Source: Grimontia marina (GTDB taxonomy: Bacteria > Pseudomonadota > Gammaproteobacteria > Enterobacterales > Vibrionaceae). Taken from it: DNA of 39,327 bases. The stretch's first letter is position 1. Every line of letters begins with the position of its first letter. Where the stretch lies: positions 1 to 39,327 of the forward strand of contig NZ_FIZY01000046.1 in NCBI RefSeq assembly GCF_900060185.1, in the 5' to 3' direction. The translations under genes were made by a program, and so were the position numbers. A model generated the notes under the pieces. The model saw only the letters and a list, made by a program, of their open reading frames with translations, made no database searches and was not told the DNA's origin. Of the stretch, positions 8,476 to 18,074 are shown in pieces.

Positions 8476-10908
8476 ATGAAAAACCATTTCATGTCACCAC
8501 TGAAACGAGCCATGAGTCGTATTTTTGGTTTCGACGCTGAATTAGAAGCTGAGGCAAACGCCAAGATCGCTGCCTTGGATAAATCTCTCGCCATCATTGA
8601 GTTTGATACCAAAGGGAATATTCTCTCGGCTAATGAGAACTTCCTGAAAGTAATGGGCTACTCACCTGACGAAATTAAAGGTAAGCATCACTCTCTTTTT
8701 GTGGAAAGGGCGTATGCCAGGTCCAGTGAGTACCGGGATTTTTGGGCGAGACTGGCGAGAGGTAAGTCGTCGTCCGGCGAATTCAAACGGATTGGGAAAA
8801 ATGGTATTGATGTCTGGATTCAGGCAACGTACAACCCAGTCTACTCACCACGAGGTGAGGTAACAAAAGTGGTGAAATTCGCCACAGACATTACTCAAGA
8901 CAAAAATAAAAGCCTTGATACGTCAGGGCAAATCGATGCCATTAACCGCAGTCAGGCGGTCATCGAGTTTGACCTTAAAGGCATCATTCTCCGCGCAAAT
9001 GAAAACTTCCTTACCGCCATGGGTTACAGCGAAAAAGAGGTGGTGGGCCAACACCATTCGATGTTTGTCGAGCCAGAGATGAAACAATCGGGTGAGTACA
9101 GAGCCTTCTGGGAGAGCCTCGCCAGGGGGGAATATCAAAGTGCCATTTACAAACGCCTTGCCAAAGGTGGTAGAGAGATTTGGATCAGTGCCTCCTATAA
9201 CCCGATTTTCGATGATAATGGCAAGCCATTCAAAGTAGTGAAGTTTGCGAGTGATGTGACCGAGCAGAAAATGCGAAATGCAGATTTCGCCGGGCAAATC
9301 CAGGCTATAGGTAAGTCACAAGCGGTAATTGAGTTTGAACTGGATGGTACGATTCGCACTGCAAACGAAAACTTCCTGAATACTGTCGGTTATAGCCTCG
9401 AAGAAGTACAGGGTAAGCACCACTCTATGTTCGCACCTTCAGCAGTGAAAAACTCCCGTGAGTACAAAGAATTTTGGAAATCGCTGGCGGTGGGGGAATT
9501 CTTCTCTGGGGAGTTTGAACGTGTCGGAAAAGGTGGCCGACAAATATGGATTCAGGCTTCTTACAATCCGATTTTTGACCTTAATGGAAAGCCATTTAAA
9601 GTAGTGAAGTATGCTTCAGACATTACAGAGCAGAAGCTGAAAAATGTTGATTATGAAGGTCAGATTGAGGCGATAGGGAAATCTCAGGCAGTGATTGAAT
9701 TCAATATGGATGGGACTATTCGCCATGCCAACGACAACTTCCTGAATGCGATGGGCTACTCGCTGACAGAGGTGAAAGGACGCCATCACTCCATGTTTGT
9801 TGGGCCTGATTACAAGAACTCGGCGGAGTATAAAGTCTTCTGGGAGAAGCTAAATCGCGGTGAGTTTGAATCCGCTGAATTCCTGCGTTTTGCAAAAGGG
9901 GGGCGCGAAGTTTGGATTCAGGCGTCCTACAACCCCATTTGCGACACAAACGGTAAACCTTTCAAAGTGGTGAAATACGCCACTGACATCACCGCCAAGA
10001 AACGTGCTGTGGCGAAAATCAGTGAATGTTTGGTTTCACTCTCTAAAGGCGATCTAAGTGCGTCACTGACTGAGAAGCTTGATGACGAATTTGAATCTGT
10101 CAGGAAAGCGCTGAACTCTACGATAGAGCGTCTGAACGAGTTAGTGGTAGACATTAATCGCACTGCGACATCCGTTAGCAATGCGGCGCGGGAAATCAAA
10201 ATGGGCACCAGCGATTTGAGTGACCGCACTGAATCGCAAGCCAGCAGTTTGGAGGAAACGGCTGCCAGTATGCAGGAGATGATGGCGACTGTTCAGCAAA
10301 ATGATGAGACATCGCAAAGTGCTGTGAAGCAGGCAAGTGATGCAACCAAGAAAGCCGAGCGCGGCGGTACGGTGGTGGTCGAAGCGGTGAATTCGATGGC
10401 GGAAATCGAAGCGTCCAGTAAGCAGATTTCAGACATCATTGGTGTGATCAACGAGATTGCTTTCCAGACGAACCTACTGGCGCTGAATGCGGCTGTAGAG
10501 GCTGCGCGTGCTGGTGAGCAAGGTCGAGGGTTTGCTGTCGTTGCTGGTGAAGTTCGTAATTTGGCACAACGAAGTGCCAAAGCATCTGTTGAGATTAAGA
10601 ATCTTATCAATGCCAGTGTGAACAAAGTAAAAGATGGTACTCAACTGGTGCGTGAATCTGGCGAGAACCTGGTGGAGATCGTTGATGCTATCCGCAGTGT
10701 GTCATCCATGATAGATGACATGAGTACAGCGACGCAGGAACAGTCTCAGGGCATTGGGGAAATCAACCGCGCCATCACCGAAATGGATAACATGACACAG
10801 CAAAATGCAGGCCTTGCTGAAGAAGCGACGGCAGCCAGTGAAAACATGCTGGTGGAAGCAGAAAACTTACAGGAACTGGTGAGATTTTTTAAAACCCGCT
10901 CTGCCTGA
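8476..10908 (+). CDS. Soluble methyl-accepting chemotaxis protein with four tandem PAS domains
   Basis: An 810-residue chemoreceptor that would signal to CheA/CheW. Four near-identical PAS/PAC modules lie at about residues 32-143, 153-265, 275-387 and 397-509, with a 122-residue period (366 bp). Each has AVIEFD..G.I..AN.NFL..MGY, a GxHHSMF motif, S.EY..FW..L..GE and W..ASYNPI....G.PFKVVK.A.DIT. A HAMP-like segment (about 515-555) and a full MCP signalling domain follow, with the conserved hairpin [20 protein letters not shown]. No transmembrane segment or periplasmic domain is visible, so it is cytoplasmic and probably senses redox, oxygen or an internal ligand. It resembles BdlA/TlpS-type PAS receptors but has twice BdlA's number of PAS units. 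AGGAG at 8463 supports the start. Confidence 0.95.
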   Translation: MKNHFMSPLKRAMSRIFGFDAELEAEANAKIAALDKSLAIIEFDTKGNILSANENFLKVMGYSPDEIKGKHHSLFVERAYARSSEYRDFWARLARGKSSSGEFKRIGKNGIDVWIQATYNPVYSPRGEVTKVVKFATDITQDKNKSLDTSGQIDAINRSQAVIEFDLKGIILRANENFLTAMGYSEKEVVGQHHSMFVEPEMKQSGEYRAFWESLARGEYQSAIYKRLAKGGREIWISASYNPIFDDNGKPFKVVKFASDVTEQKMRNADFAGQIQAIGKSQAVIEFELDGTIRTANENFLNTVGYSLEEVQGKHHSMFAPSAVKNSREYKEFWKSLAVGEFFSGEFERVGKGGRQIWIQASYNPIFDLNGKPFKVVKYASDITEQKLKNVDYEGQIEAIGKSQAVIEFNMDGTIRHANDNFLNAMGYSLTEVKGRHHSMFVGPDYKNSAEYKVFWEKLNRGEFESAEFLRFAKGGREVWIQASYNPICDTNGKPFKVVKYATDITAKKRAVAKISECLVSLSKGDLSASLTEKLDDEFESVRKALNSTIERLNELVVDINRTATSVSNAAREIKMGTSDLSDRTESQASSLEETAASMQEMMATVQQNDETSQSAVKQASDATKKAERGGTVVVEAVNSMAEIEASSKQISDIIGVINEIAFQTNLLALNAAVEAARAGEQGRGFAVVAGEVRNLAQRSAKASVEIKNLINASVNKVKDGTQLVRESGENLVEIVDAIRSVSSMIDDMSTATQEQSQGIGEINRAITEMDNMTQQNAGLAEEATAASENMLVEAENLQELVRFFKTRSA

Positions 10909-10926
10909 CAGACCATGTTCAAAGAA

Positions 10927-10952
10927 AAAGCCGGACTTATATATCCGGCTTT
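10927..10952 (+). terminator. Terminator-like hairpin after the chemoreceptor gene
   Basis: AAAGCCGGA (10927-10935) pairs with TCCGGCTTT (10944-10952), 18 bp after the stop. The T-tract is short (TTTCT). Confidence 0.7.
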
Positions 10953-11031
10953 CTATTGCCCAAGCGTTTTTAAACGGAATAGTTGCAAGCCGGTAACGAG
11001 GTATTTTCTTCTCAGAACACCAAGCTTCCTT

Positions 11032-11080
11032 TATGCCCAAACAACCTGAAGATGAAGGATTCAGGTTATTTGGGTATATA
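11032..11080. repeat. Short copy of the intergenic inverted repeat
   Basis: A 49-bp copy: TATGCCCAAACAACCTGAAG, a short centre (ATGAAGGA), then TTCAGGTTATTTGGGTATA. Both arms match the copy at 5388-5475, but the long internal segment is absent. Confidence 0.82.
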
Positions 11081-11256
11081 ACGAGCTAACTAAGATCTAA
11101 GTGCGATTAATGGAATAAAGTCGTGACCTTTGATCTACGTTTACGTCTAGAACGATATGGCAAAACGAATAGCAGTAGGTGATTACCTACTGCCTGTTTC
11201 AGAATGATTCGTGGGTTGGTTAGGGTGAAGAGAATATGGTGCGAATAAGAAACAAG

Positions 11257-11279
11257 AAGCCGCGTTAAAAAGCGGCTTC
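11257..11279 (-). terminator. Hairpin overlapping the stop codon of the LysR gene
   Basis: Read on the minus strand, GAAGCCGC pairs with GCGGCTTC around a T-rich loop that contains the gene's TAA stop. The tail is only moderately T-rich. The hairpin at 11172-11193 lies further downstream and may act as a second barrier. Confidence 0.55.
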
Positions 11280-12155
11280 GTCAGCAGCGGCGATTTGCTG
11301 GAGCCAGCGTCCCAGTTTCAGGATTTCTGGCTGTCTTGCACGGTGCTTTTTGTACACGAAATAGAGGCTGTCTCCGGTAGGAATTTCATGTAGGGGAATG
11401 CGTACCAATTGCTCGCGGTCAATCTCGTTCATAAAGTAGTGGTTGAGCAGGGTTATACCGTGGGAGTAGCGTGCTGCCTCAGTTGCGAGCAACATATGGC
11501 TGAAGGTGTGGATTTTTACGTCCCTAGGGAGTGTATAGCCGCCTAACTTACACCATTCTTTCCAGTCGTTTTCCATCAAAGATCTGACCGACAGTAAAGG
11601 GTATTCCCAAAAGGCATCAGGCAAGGGCTTATCCTTGATTTGTTGCCAGATTTTGGTACTGCATACCGGGTAAATGTATTCAGTATACAAAAGCTCGTAT
11701 TCGTAGTTTTTACCCGGAGCAAAGTCGGTAATAAAGCAGTCGCCCACTTTATCTGAAAGGTCCGGGCGATGAGCGTACATCTCCAGGGAAAGGTCTATTT
11801 CAGGATGCTTAGTTCGGAAATCCGAAAGCTGGGGCATGAGCCACTTCACTGCAAGTGAACTGAAAACAGCCAGCCTGAGTTTACCGGAAACCCCTTCTCG
11901 TACTTGAAGACTGGCGCGTGCGATGGCCTGGAGCGGGTCGCCAATATCATCGAAATAGCGCTGACCAACCGGGGTTAGATGCAGGCTCCGTCCTTGCCGC
12001 TCAAACAAGGACTCTCCCAGAAAATCCTCTAACAAGCGAATTTGATGGCTCACTGCGCTTTGGGTCACGTTCAAAGATTCTGCGGCACGTGAGAAGCTGT
12101 TTAAGCGGGCAGTGGCTTCGAAATATTGAACGGCTCGGAGTGGTGGAAGTTTCAC
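11265..12155 (-). CDS. LysR-family transcriptional regulator (GcvA-like)
   Basis: A 296-residue LysR-type regulator. The N-terminal winged helix-turn-helix is at about residues 3-62 (LNSFSRAAESLNVTQSAVSHQIRLLE), followed by a periplasmic-binding-like effector domain. The opening LPPLRAVQYFEATARLNSFS is of the GcvA/AmpR/TrpI type. It is divergent from the EamA exporter gene, the usual arrangement in which the regulator controls its neighbour and itself. The shared region holds inverted repeats that could be its operator. Effector and true target are unknown. Confidence 0.92.
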   Translation of the reverse strand: MKLPPLRAVQYFEATARLNSFSRAAESLNVTQSAVSHQIRLLEDFLGESLFERQGRSLHLTPVGQRYFDDIGDPLQAIARASLQVREGVSGKLRLAVFSSLAVKWLMPQLSDFRTKHPEIDLSLEMYAHRPDLSDKVGDCFITDFAPGKNYEYELLYTEYIYPVCSTKIWQQIKDKPLPDAFWEYPLLSVRSLMENDWKEWCKLGGYTLPRDVKIHTFSHMLLATEAARYSHGITLLNHYFMNEIDREQLVRIPLHEIPTGDSLYFVYKKHRARQPEILKLGRWLQQIAAADEAAF

Positions 12156-12166
12156 TATCTAAAAAA

Positions 12167-12234
12167 CTCATAGAACCTGAATAATCATCATTATACGTCA
12201 TAGAAAAGTGTCGCTACTATGTAGGTTCTGTGAG
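12167..12234. promoter_or_regulatory. Inverted repeats in the LysR/EamA divergent region
   Basis: CTCATAGAACCT (12167-12178) is repeated inverted at 12223-12234 with 11 of 12 bases matching. Between them lies ATAATCATCATTAT (12181-12194), a perfect 5-bp inverted repeat with a 4-nt centre that fits the T-N11-A form of LysR-type operators. These are operator candidates by position and symmetry only. Confidence 0.45.
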
Positions 12235-12271
12235 CCATGTGGCTTTTTCTCGCTTAAAGGAGGCCTTAGGT

Positions 12272-13183
12272 ATGCGTAATATCTCAGTAGGTTTCGCCAT
12301 GACGTTGTTAGTGATAGGAAACCTCAGCGCCACGTTTTCAGATGCGCTGGTAAAAACCATGGAAGGAGGGCCAGACGGAGCCATTTTCCAGTTCACCCTA
12401 TTTCGTCAGGTATCTGCCGTACTCATTCTGTTGCCCTTCTGCTTGACAGCACCGGCGAAGAATCTGACCTTAGGACTGAAATGGCATGCCCTGCGTGCGC
12501 ACATCTGGCTGGTAGGTGTGTTCTTTGCCATTGTGGCGCTGACAACGATGCCACTGGCTACGGCGAACGCTATCTTCTATGCAGCTCCCTTGATCATGCT
12601 TCCACTTGCAGCAATCTTTTTAGGCGAGAAACTCTCAGTACCGTCGATCATTGCAGCAGTGGTGGGTTTTATCGGTGTGCTGATCTTGGTCCGTCCGACA
12701 GATTTCAGCTGGGCGGCGATGTCTGCGCTGATTGTGGCGGTCTCGCTGGCCATCAACAACCTATTGATCCCGAAAATTCCACGCGAACAGACAGTGCCGC
12801 AAACACTGCTACTGCACAACCTGATTGGCATTCCTGTCGCTTTTGCGTTGTCACTTTACGAAGGTATGCCGTTCAGTCTGGATTTATTCTGGCGTGCCGC
12901 AGGCTCAACCGCGTTTATTTTGGTTTACGCAGCAACGTGTGTGATCGCCTATCGTGCCGCGGAAAGTAATAAGATTGCCAGCGCGGAATACAGCGGTTTG
13001 GTATGTGCGGTGGGCGTAGGGCTAGTGCTGTTCGGGGAAGTGCCGGATTTGATGATGATTGTTGGCACCATTTTGATTGTGATGCCTCTACTCTGGTTAG
13101 CTGGCCGCGAGAAACGTAAAGCGCGCAAAGCGAAGGCCGCAGCACTGGCAAAAACCCCTAAAGATATTGTCGAACCGGCTTGA
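12272..13183 (+). CDS. EamA-family (drug/metabolite) transporter
   Basis: A 303-residue integral inner-membrane protein with about ten hydrophobic helices arranged as two EamA repeats (DMT superfamily, RhaT/YdcZ-like). The first repeat ends at ALTTMPLATANAIFYAAPLIMLPLAAIFLGEKL in pieces, the classic EamA signature; the second repeat ends near VGLVLFGEVPD. Family members mostly export amino acids, nucleosides or other metabolites; the substrate is unknown. I chose the ATG at 12272 because AAAGGAGG (12256-12263) is ideally placed before it; an upstream ATG at 12230 lacks such a site. The basic C-terminal tail (REKRKARKAKAAA) is probably cytoplasmic. Confidence 0.9.
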   Translation: MRNISVGFAMTLLVIGNLSATFSDALVKTMEGGPDGAIFQFTLFRQVSAVLILLPFCLTAPAKNLTLGLKWHALRAHIWLVGVFFAIVALTTMPLATANAIFYAAPLIMLPLAAIFLGEKLSVPSIIAAVVGFIGVLILVRPTDFSWAAMSALIVAVSLAINNLLIPKIPREQTVPQTLLLHNLIGIPVAFALSLYEGMPFSLDLFWRAAGSTAFILVYAATCVIAYRAAESNKIASAEYSGLVCAVGVGLVLFGEVPDLMMIVGTILIVMPLLWLAGREKRKARKAKAAALAKTPKDIVEPA

Positions 13184-13208
13184 TCTAACGAAGAATGGAA
13201 AACTGGCC

Positions 13209-13246
13209 GCGCTCTCCCGTTTGCACAATCGGGGGAGCGCTTTTTT
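13209..13246 (+). terminator. Rho-independent terminator of the EamA gene
   Basis: GCGCTCTCCCG (13209-13219) pairs with CGGGGGAGCGC (13230-13240), allowing one G-U pair. A run of six T follows. Confidence 0.9.
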
Positions 13247-13317
13247 ATGTCCAGCCGCAAATTTGTGTGCATTTTTCTTAATTTGAATACTGAAAGGTGA
13301 ATTGGCAGGCAGATTGG

Positions 13318-13346
13318 TTGAACTGAACACTTTCTGTCAATAAAGT
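13318..13346 (+). promoter_or_regulatory. Candidate sigma-70 promoter of the lipoprotein gene
   Basis: TTGAAC (13318-13323) and TAAAGT (13341-13346) are separated by exactly 17 bp. Transcription would start near 13353, about 60 bases before the chosen start codon. Confidence 0.4.
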
Positions 13347-13412
13347 GAGCCAAAACAAAAGAAAAGTGAGGATAGGGGAAACCCCTTCACATGGTTGGCA
13401 AAGGAATCTCTC

Positions 13413-14039
13413 ATGTACAAATACGTCTTCGCAGCGTTACTGCCAGTGATCATGGTTGGCTGCTCGTCTTCAGAAAAACCGACTTTTGATATCGCGGCTC
13501 AGCAGGAAAAAGAGCAGGAAGCCGCGAAAAAGGGGGAGGTACTGCCGGAACCTGCTTCTTTGTATTTTGTGAATAGCAGTGACTCACAAGATTATAATCC
13601 AGAATGGGACGATACCCAGAAAACTGACCAACAGAAGCTGTTCATTGCCAACGGCGACCACGATGTCACTCTTTTTGCCGACCACCTCGAGTGCAAAGAC
13701 CCTATGGGACTGAACATGGAAAGCCTGGGCACCAAAAGCATGACTATGCCTCGGGGAGAGAAGGTAACGCTGAATGTGTCTTTCCACGCCAATAGCTTTG
13801 CTGCTGGTGGTGCGTCTTGTGTGAATACGTTTACCTTCAATGTTGAAGAAGGGAAAAGCTACACAGTGAACCATAAATTTAGCTTGGAAGATGGCCTATG
13901 TACTGTGTTGGTGTTTGACGATGAAGCGAAAGCCGCGATTGATGTGTTTGCCCGCAAAGGCCCTTACCTTTGTACTCCTGAAGATCTGAATGAAGACAAC
14001 GCCGCCCAACGCATCGAACTCAGTGCCGGCCGCTTCTAA
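13413..14039 (+). CDS. Putative lipoprotein of unknown function
   Basis: A 208-residue protein with a lipoprotein signal peptide: MYKYVFAALLPVIMVGC, the lipobox cysteine being Cys17, followed by SSSEKP. The residue after Cys is Ser, which in enterobacteria would favour outer-membrane sorting. The mature part is acidic and has four further cysteines (CKD, SCVN, GLCTV, YLCTP) that could form two disulfides. I do not recognise a family. I chose the ATG at 13413, with AAAGGA at 13400, because it places the signal peptide at the N-terminus; a TTG at 13395 would add six residues. Its 3' end overlaps the convergent LysR gene by 4 bp. Confidence 0.75.
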   Translation: MYKYVFAALLPVIMVGCSSSEKPTFDIAAQQEKEQEAAKKGEVLPEPASLYFVNSSDSQDYNPEWDDTQKTDQQKLFIANGDHDVTLFADHLECKDPMGLNMESLGTKSMTMPRGEKVTLNVSFHANSFAAGGASCVNTFTFNVEEGKSYTVNHKFSLEDGLCTVLVFDDEAKAAIDVFARKGPYLCTPEDLNEDNAAQRIELSAGRF

Positions 14040-14956
14040 TCCCCTAATTTCGCCGGAATGTTAGCGACCAAGTAACTGATGAGCGCTTTCAATCTGGCAG
14101 GTTGGTGCCGATCTCTGTGATACAGCAAATAGAGCGGCACCTTATCCACCTTCCATTCTGTAAACACCGACTCGAGTTTTCCTTCCGTTTCATAAGACGT
14201 GCAATACAGAGCGGGCAAGCGACAAATACCGTTTCCCTGAAGTGCTGCATTTAAAAGGACATGGCCGTTTTTACATTGTAAATGGCCGTGTACTTCCACA
14301 TCTGTGTGCTGCGTTGGATCGTCGGATTTCACGTATCGCCACTTGGTAACAGACCCAGTTAGGCAATCATGTTGCTGTAATTCTTTTGGGTGTGATGGCT
14401 TGCCTTTGCGCGCGAAATAGGCCGGAGAGGCGTAGGTGCCAATCTTAATATCTCCGAGCTCACGACCAATCAACACTGAGTCGGCCAACGCCCCCATTCG
14501 AAGTACCAAATCAAAACGGGACTGCACCAGATCAACCCGTTCTGAGCTGAAATCAAGCTCGATACTGATCTCCGTGTTTCGAGCGCAGAAGGCATGAATG
14601 GCATCGCCAATCAAAGACTCCCCCAAGATGCCGCCAACACAGTTCACCGCGATATGGCCACGCATCTGATCAGCATCATTGTTGGCAAGGGTAATGGCTT
14701 CATCCAGTTGCGACAGCGCTGCCCGGCAGCGGCTAAAGAAGGTTTCTCCAGCCACGGTTAAGCGTTGGGAGCGGGTAGTGCGGATGATCAGCTGTACACC
14801 CAACCTGGTTTCCAATTGGCTTAACTGGCGAGACATATGGGCGCGGGAAGCATTTAGCGATTCTGCTGCTTTAGAGAAGCTGCCAGTTTCTGCGATAGCA
14901 ACAAAGGCGCGGATGTCACTCAGGCTTTCGCCGAGGATTTCTTTATTGGTGTTCAT
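14036..14956 (-). CDS. LysR-family transcriptional regulator
   Basis: A 306-residue LysR-type regulator with an N-terminal helix-turn-helix (residues about 12-70, TGSFSKAAESLNASRAHMSR then QLSQLETRLGVQL) and a LysR substrate-binding domain of the DmlR/AaeR-like kind (ALSQLDEAI, SRFDLVLRMG). It is divergent from the short-chain dehydrogenase with a 100-bp intergenic region, and probably controls that gene. The effector is unknown. Confidence 0.92.
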   Translation of the reverse strand: MNTNKEILGESLSDIRAFVAIAETGSFSKAAESLNASRAHMSRQLSQLETRLGVQLIIRTTRSQRLTVAGETFFSRCRAALSQLDEAITLANNDADQMRGHIAVNCVGGILGESLIGDAIHAFCARNTEISIELDFSSERVDLVQSRFDLVLRMGALADSVLIGRELGDIKIGTYASPAYFARKGKPSHPKELQQHDCLTGSVTKWRYVKSDDPTQHTDVEVHGHLQCKNGHVLLNAALQGNGICRLPALYCTSYETEGKLESVFTEWKVDKVPLYLLYHRDRHQPARLKALISYLVANIPAKLGD

Positions 14957-15008
14957 TTGGTAACACTGAGTTTTATTGTGACATATATATCAACAATGAT
15001 ACTTTATT

Positions 15009-15014
15009 TATAAT
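15009..15014 (+). promoter_or_regulatory. Consensus -10 box before the SDR gene
   Basis: A perfect TATAAT lies 42 bp before the ATG in the divergent region. No good -35 box is found at 16-18 bp upstream, which fits a promoter that needs an activator such as the divergent LysR protein. Confidence 0.5.
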
Positions 15015-15056
15015 GCAGCCTCAACCAAAACAACACGGTCTTTGAGGAAGAACATC

Positions 15057-15776
15057 ATGAAAAAGTTGGCTGTTATTACAGGTGCAAGTTCAGGTATCGG
15101 CGAAGCGATTGCAAAACAACTGTCTGCACTGGGTCACCCGCTGCTGCTGGTGGCGCGACGTGTTGAACGCTTAGAAGCACTGAGCCTGCCAAACACCCTT
15201 TGTCGTAAAGTAGATGTGACTGACAAAGCCGCATTCGAAGCAGCAATTAAAGAAGCCGAAGCGGAATACGGTGAGGTAGACCTGCTGGTAAACAACGCAG
15301 GTGTGATGCTGCTGGGTGATGTGGCAACACAAAATGCCGCAGAGTGGCAAACCATGTTCAACGTGAACGTGGTTGGCTTGCTGAATGGCATGCAGGCCGT
15401 GCTTGAACCAATGAAAGCGCGCAACGGTGGCACGATTGTAAACATCAGCTCAGTGGCTGGCCGCAAAACCTTCCCGAATCATGCAGCTTACTGCGGCACT
15501 AAATTTGCGGTTCACGCGATTTCTGAAAACGTGCGTGAAGAAGTGGCTGACGCCAATGTTCGCGTCATTACCATCGCCCCTGGTGCAGTGGAAACCGAGC
15601 TGCTTTCCCATACCACCAGCGATGAAATCAAAGCAGGTTACGACAGCTGGAAAGACGAAATGGGCGGCGTTCTGGCTGCAGATGATATCGCCAGCACCGT
15701 TTGCTATGCGTACTCCTTCCCACAAAACGTGTGTGTGCGTGAGATTGTGATCACCGCTACCCGTCAACAGCCTTAA
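15057..15776 (+). CDS. Short-chain dehydrogenase/reductase, YdfG-like
   Basis: A 239-residue NAD(P)-dependent SDR oxidoreductase of the classical type. TGASSGIG (residues 8-15) forms the dinucleotide-binding loop, with ARRVERL after the second beta strand suggesting NADP preference. NNAG is present near residue 84. The catalytic Ser, Tyr and Lys lie in ISSVAG and AAYCGTKFA. PGAVETE follows as in YdfG-type serine/3-hydroxy acid dehydrogenases. I chose the ATG at 15057 for the adjacent GAGGAAG. The substrate is unknown; control by the divergent LysR regulator is likely. Confidence 0.9.
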   Translation: MKKLAVITGASSGIGEAIAKQLSALGHPLLLVARRVERLEALSLPNTLCRKVDVTDKAAFEAAIKEAEAEYGEVDLLVNNAGVMLLGDVATQNAAEWQTMFNVNVVGLLNGMQAVLEPMKARNGGTIVNISSVAGRKTFPNHAAYCGTKFAVHAISENVREEVADANVRVITIAPGAVETELLSHTTSDEIKAGYDSWKDEMGGVLAADDIASTVCYAYSFPQNVCVREIVITATRQQP

Positions 15777-15795
15777 CTGGAAAGTCCAGAAATTT

Positions 15796-15822
15796 GATAG
15801 CGTCACTCATTGTGGCGCTATC
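15796..15822. terminator. Hairpin between the convergent SDR and LTA-synthase-like genes
   Basis: GATAGCG (15796-15802) pairs with CGCTATC (15816-15822), and the stem extends inward with CAC/GTG. There is no T-tract on either side, so it is at best a weak bidirectional terminator. Confidence 0.45.
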
Positions 15823-15924
15823 AGTACAAAGGGAAAGGTATACAGATTTTCAACGCCGATTTCGTCTTAGTTTGAAGCTATATCGTGCGAGTCTAACAGA
15901 ACCTGAGTACTGGTGTGTCCCTCC

Positions 15925-17886
15925 TCAGTAGGTTGGCTGAGCGCGATAGAAATCCTCGTTGAATGCTAAGCTGCCCCACATAGCATGAGCGTGAGCGCAA
16001 ATTACCGTTTTTTCATCCACGAAATCTTCAGTCAGTGTGTCTGATTCTGGGTGATATTGATAAGTAGATATCCCTAGTTCTGGCCTCAGAACAACGACTT
16101 TATTATCTGCCGTCATCCAACCGAAATTTTTATCCCTTTGCATCATGGCACGTTGATTTTTCGCAGGAACTTCTTTGGTGAGATCGTGACCTATCATTGG
16201 ATTGATGCTGCTGATACCAGCAAGCGATAGTAGTGTTGGCGGTAGTTCAAGTTGGCTGGTTAAGCGGGAGTCAAACGTTGGTTCAATGCCGCCACCAAGA
16301 ATAATAGCGGGGATTCTGAAGTGGCCGATGGGGACTGGCAAATCTCCGGTTGCCCTAGCATCGTGGTCGGCCACAATCAGGAAGACGGTATTGTTCCAGT
16401 AGTTTGACTTTTTGGCTCGTTCAATAAATTTGCCCACTGCATAGTCTGCATATTTTACGGCGTTCTCCACCGTGCTTTTGGGGCTGTTAAATGGCGTGAT
16501 CTTGCCATCAGGATACTCAAAAGGGCTGTGATTCGAAGAGGAGAAAACCAAACTGAAGAAGGGTTTGTCCTGTTTCTTTTGCTGAGTAAATAGAGTATCC
16601 GCTTTATCATAGAGATCTTCGTCAGAAGCCCCCCAAGATCCAACAAACTTTGGCGCGTCGAATGCTGGAAAGTCCTGGATATCAGTAAACCCGTTTCCTA
16701 GGAAAAAGTTCTTCATGTTGTCGAAATGGCTTTCCCCACCATAGATGAATTGAGTGTGATACCCCTGAGATTTTAGTAAATCAGCGATAGTGAAAAAGTT
16801 AGTCTGACTTTTTCCTAGTTTGACCACGGAGCGCGCGGGTGTCGGTGAGAAACCTGTTGTCAGAGCTTCAATACCTCTAACAGAACGGGTACCAGTGGCA
16901 TACATACGGCTGAACGCCCAACCCTCATCAATCAGTTGGTCAAGATAGGGCGACGTATCTATGCCTCCCAAACGGCTAACATAGCGGGAGCCATGACTTT
17001 CAAGCAGCAGGATAACAATGTTCTTGGGTTTCCCTTGATAGGAAGCCGTGCGCTTTGTAAGCGTAGGGGCATTCGCTGACATAAACCCTTCGTTCTTCAC
17101 CAGCATATTTTGCTGTACTTCTTTAATGATTTGTTCTTCACCCATTGGTGGGTAAAACTTGAATGCATTGGCTTCTGAACTCATTTGTTTGGCGGCAAAT
17201 ATCAGGGAGTAGGATGAATTGAGTGTGAGGTCATTGATTAATGGGTCGGTTGAAAATGACACCATGGCTGGATTAAGGGGGCGATGTCCGAAGCTGGATC
17301 GCGCTCCCATGACGCCAATAGCAACGACACAAAGTGCTATCAGAGGGCGCCAGTACCATTTGGGAGAGAGGTGACTGACTAAGTGCTTTGACCAGCGCCA
17401 GCCCAGTATTACCGTAGAGACAGACACGACCAAGCCGATGAAGAGTTCTAATTTATAGCCACTCCAAAGCATGCCAAACACTTCTTTGGGATAAATCAGA
17501 TATTCGATAAACAGGCGGTTGGGACGGAGGTCATATTCAATGATAAAGGGAACTGTGGCGACTTCCATGTAAACCACAATCCACAGTCCGGCAGTGATCC
17601 AGATACGCAGGATGAAATGCCATATCCTCCCCAATAAGTGCTCACCTGAAAGTAACGAAGATAGTAGCGAAGGAAGAATGAGCAGATAGGAAACACTTGA
17701 GATATCAATACGAAGTCCGCTTACGAGCAGGTGCCCCCACCCCTGTGCTGCATCGACTCTATCGATCTGCCAGACTGCGAGTACCATTCTGGAGATGAAC
17801 ATCAGTAATAAAGCGACGAGTGCTGTTGCAGCAATAGGATACAAAGGTCCTAGGTACTTTTTTAATTTGTTCATCAAAATACTCAT
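15925..17886 (-). CDS. LTA synthase-like membrane phosphotransferase (sulfatase superfamily)
   Basis: A 653-residue inner-membrane enzyme. The first about 200 residues contain five hydrophobic helices; the rest is a periplasmic sulfatase-fold domain of the LtaS/OpgB (MdoB) family. The domain carries LLLESHGSR (metal ligand Glu296), YATGTRSVRG with the probable nucleophile Thr333, SSSNHSPFEYP, and VADHDARA with metal-binding Asp and His. In Gram-negatives such proteins transfer phosphoglycerol or phosphoethanolamine to periplasmic glucans or other envelope acceptors. The acceptor here is unknown. It stands alone, converging on the SDR gene. A second in-frame ATG 12 bases downstream is an alternative start. 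Confidence 0.9.
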   Translation of the reverse strand: MSILMNKLKKYLGPLYPIAATALVALLLMFISRMVLAVWQIDRVDAAQGWGHLLVSGLRIDISSVSYLLILPSLLSSLLSGEHLLGRIWHFILRIWITAGLWIVVYMEVATVPFIIEYDLRPNRLFIEYLIYPKEVFGMLWSGYKLELFIGLVVSVSTVILGWRWSKHLVSHLSPKWYWRPLIALCVVAIGVMGARSSFGHRPLNPAMVSFSTDPLINDLTLNSSYSLIFAAKQMSSEANAFKFYPPMGEEQIIKEVQQNMLVKNEGFMSANAPTLTKRTASYQGKPKNIVILLLESHGSRYVSRLGGIDTSPYLDQLIDEGWAFSRMYATGTRSVRGIEALTTGFSPTPARSVVKLGKSQTNFFTIADLLKSQGYHTQFIYGGESHFDNMKNFFLGNGFTDIQDFPAFDAPKFVGSWGASDEDLYDKADTLFTQQKKQDKPFFSLVFSSSNHSPFEYPDGKITPFNSPKSTVENAVKYADYAVGKFIERAKKSNYWNNTVFLIVADHDARATGDLPVPIGHFRIPAIILGGGIEPTFDSRLTSQLELPPTLLSLAGISSINPMIGHDLTKEVPAKNQRAMMQRDKNFGWMTADNKVVVLRPELGISTYQYHPESDTLTEDFVDEKTVICAHAHAMWGSLAFNEDFYRAQPTY

Positions 17887-18074
17887 ATCACTTCATAAAC
17901 TGCGCACTATACAGTTACGATAATTTGGATATGAATAAGTCACACGCTCCATAAATAAGATGTCAGCGGTTATTAGAAACACTGAAAATACGTTCTATGG
18001 TTTTGTTGGGAGCTCGACAGGTTCTTCTTAGTGGGGGGATTGGACTAAATGAGATGTCAGGGTTGATATAATCG

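Larger units (their letters stand above)
10909..11264. other. 356-bp gene-free interval between chemoreceptor and LysR genes
   Basis: It contains the chemoreceptor terminator (10927-10952), a short intergenic repeat (11032-11080) and a perfect hairpin at 11172-11193 (GCAGTAGGT / ACCTACTGC, 4-nt loop). A further hairpin overlaps the LysR stop codon. No gene was seen. Confidence 0.7.
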
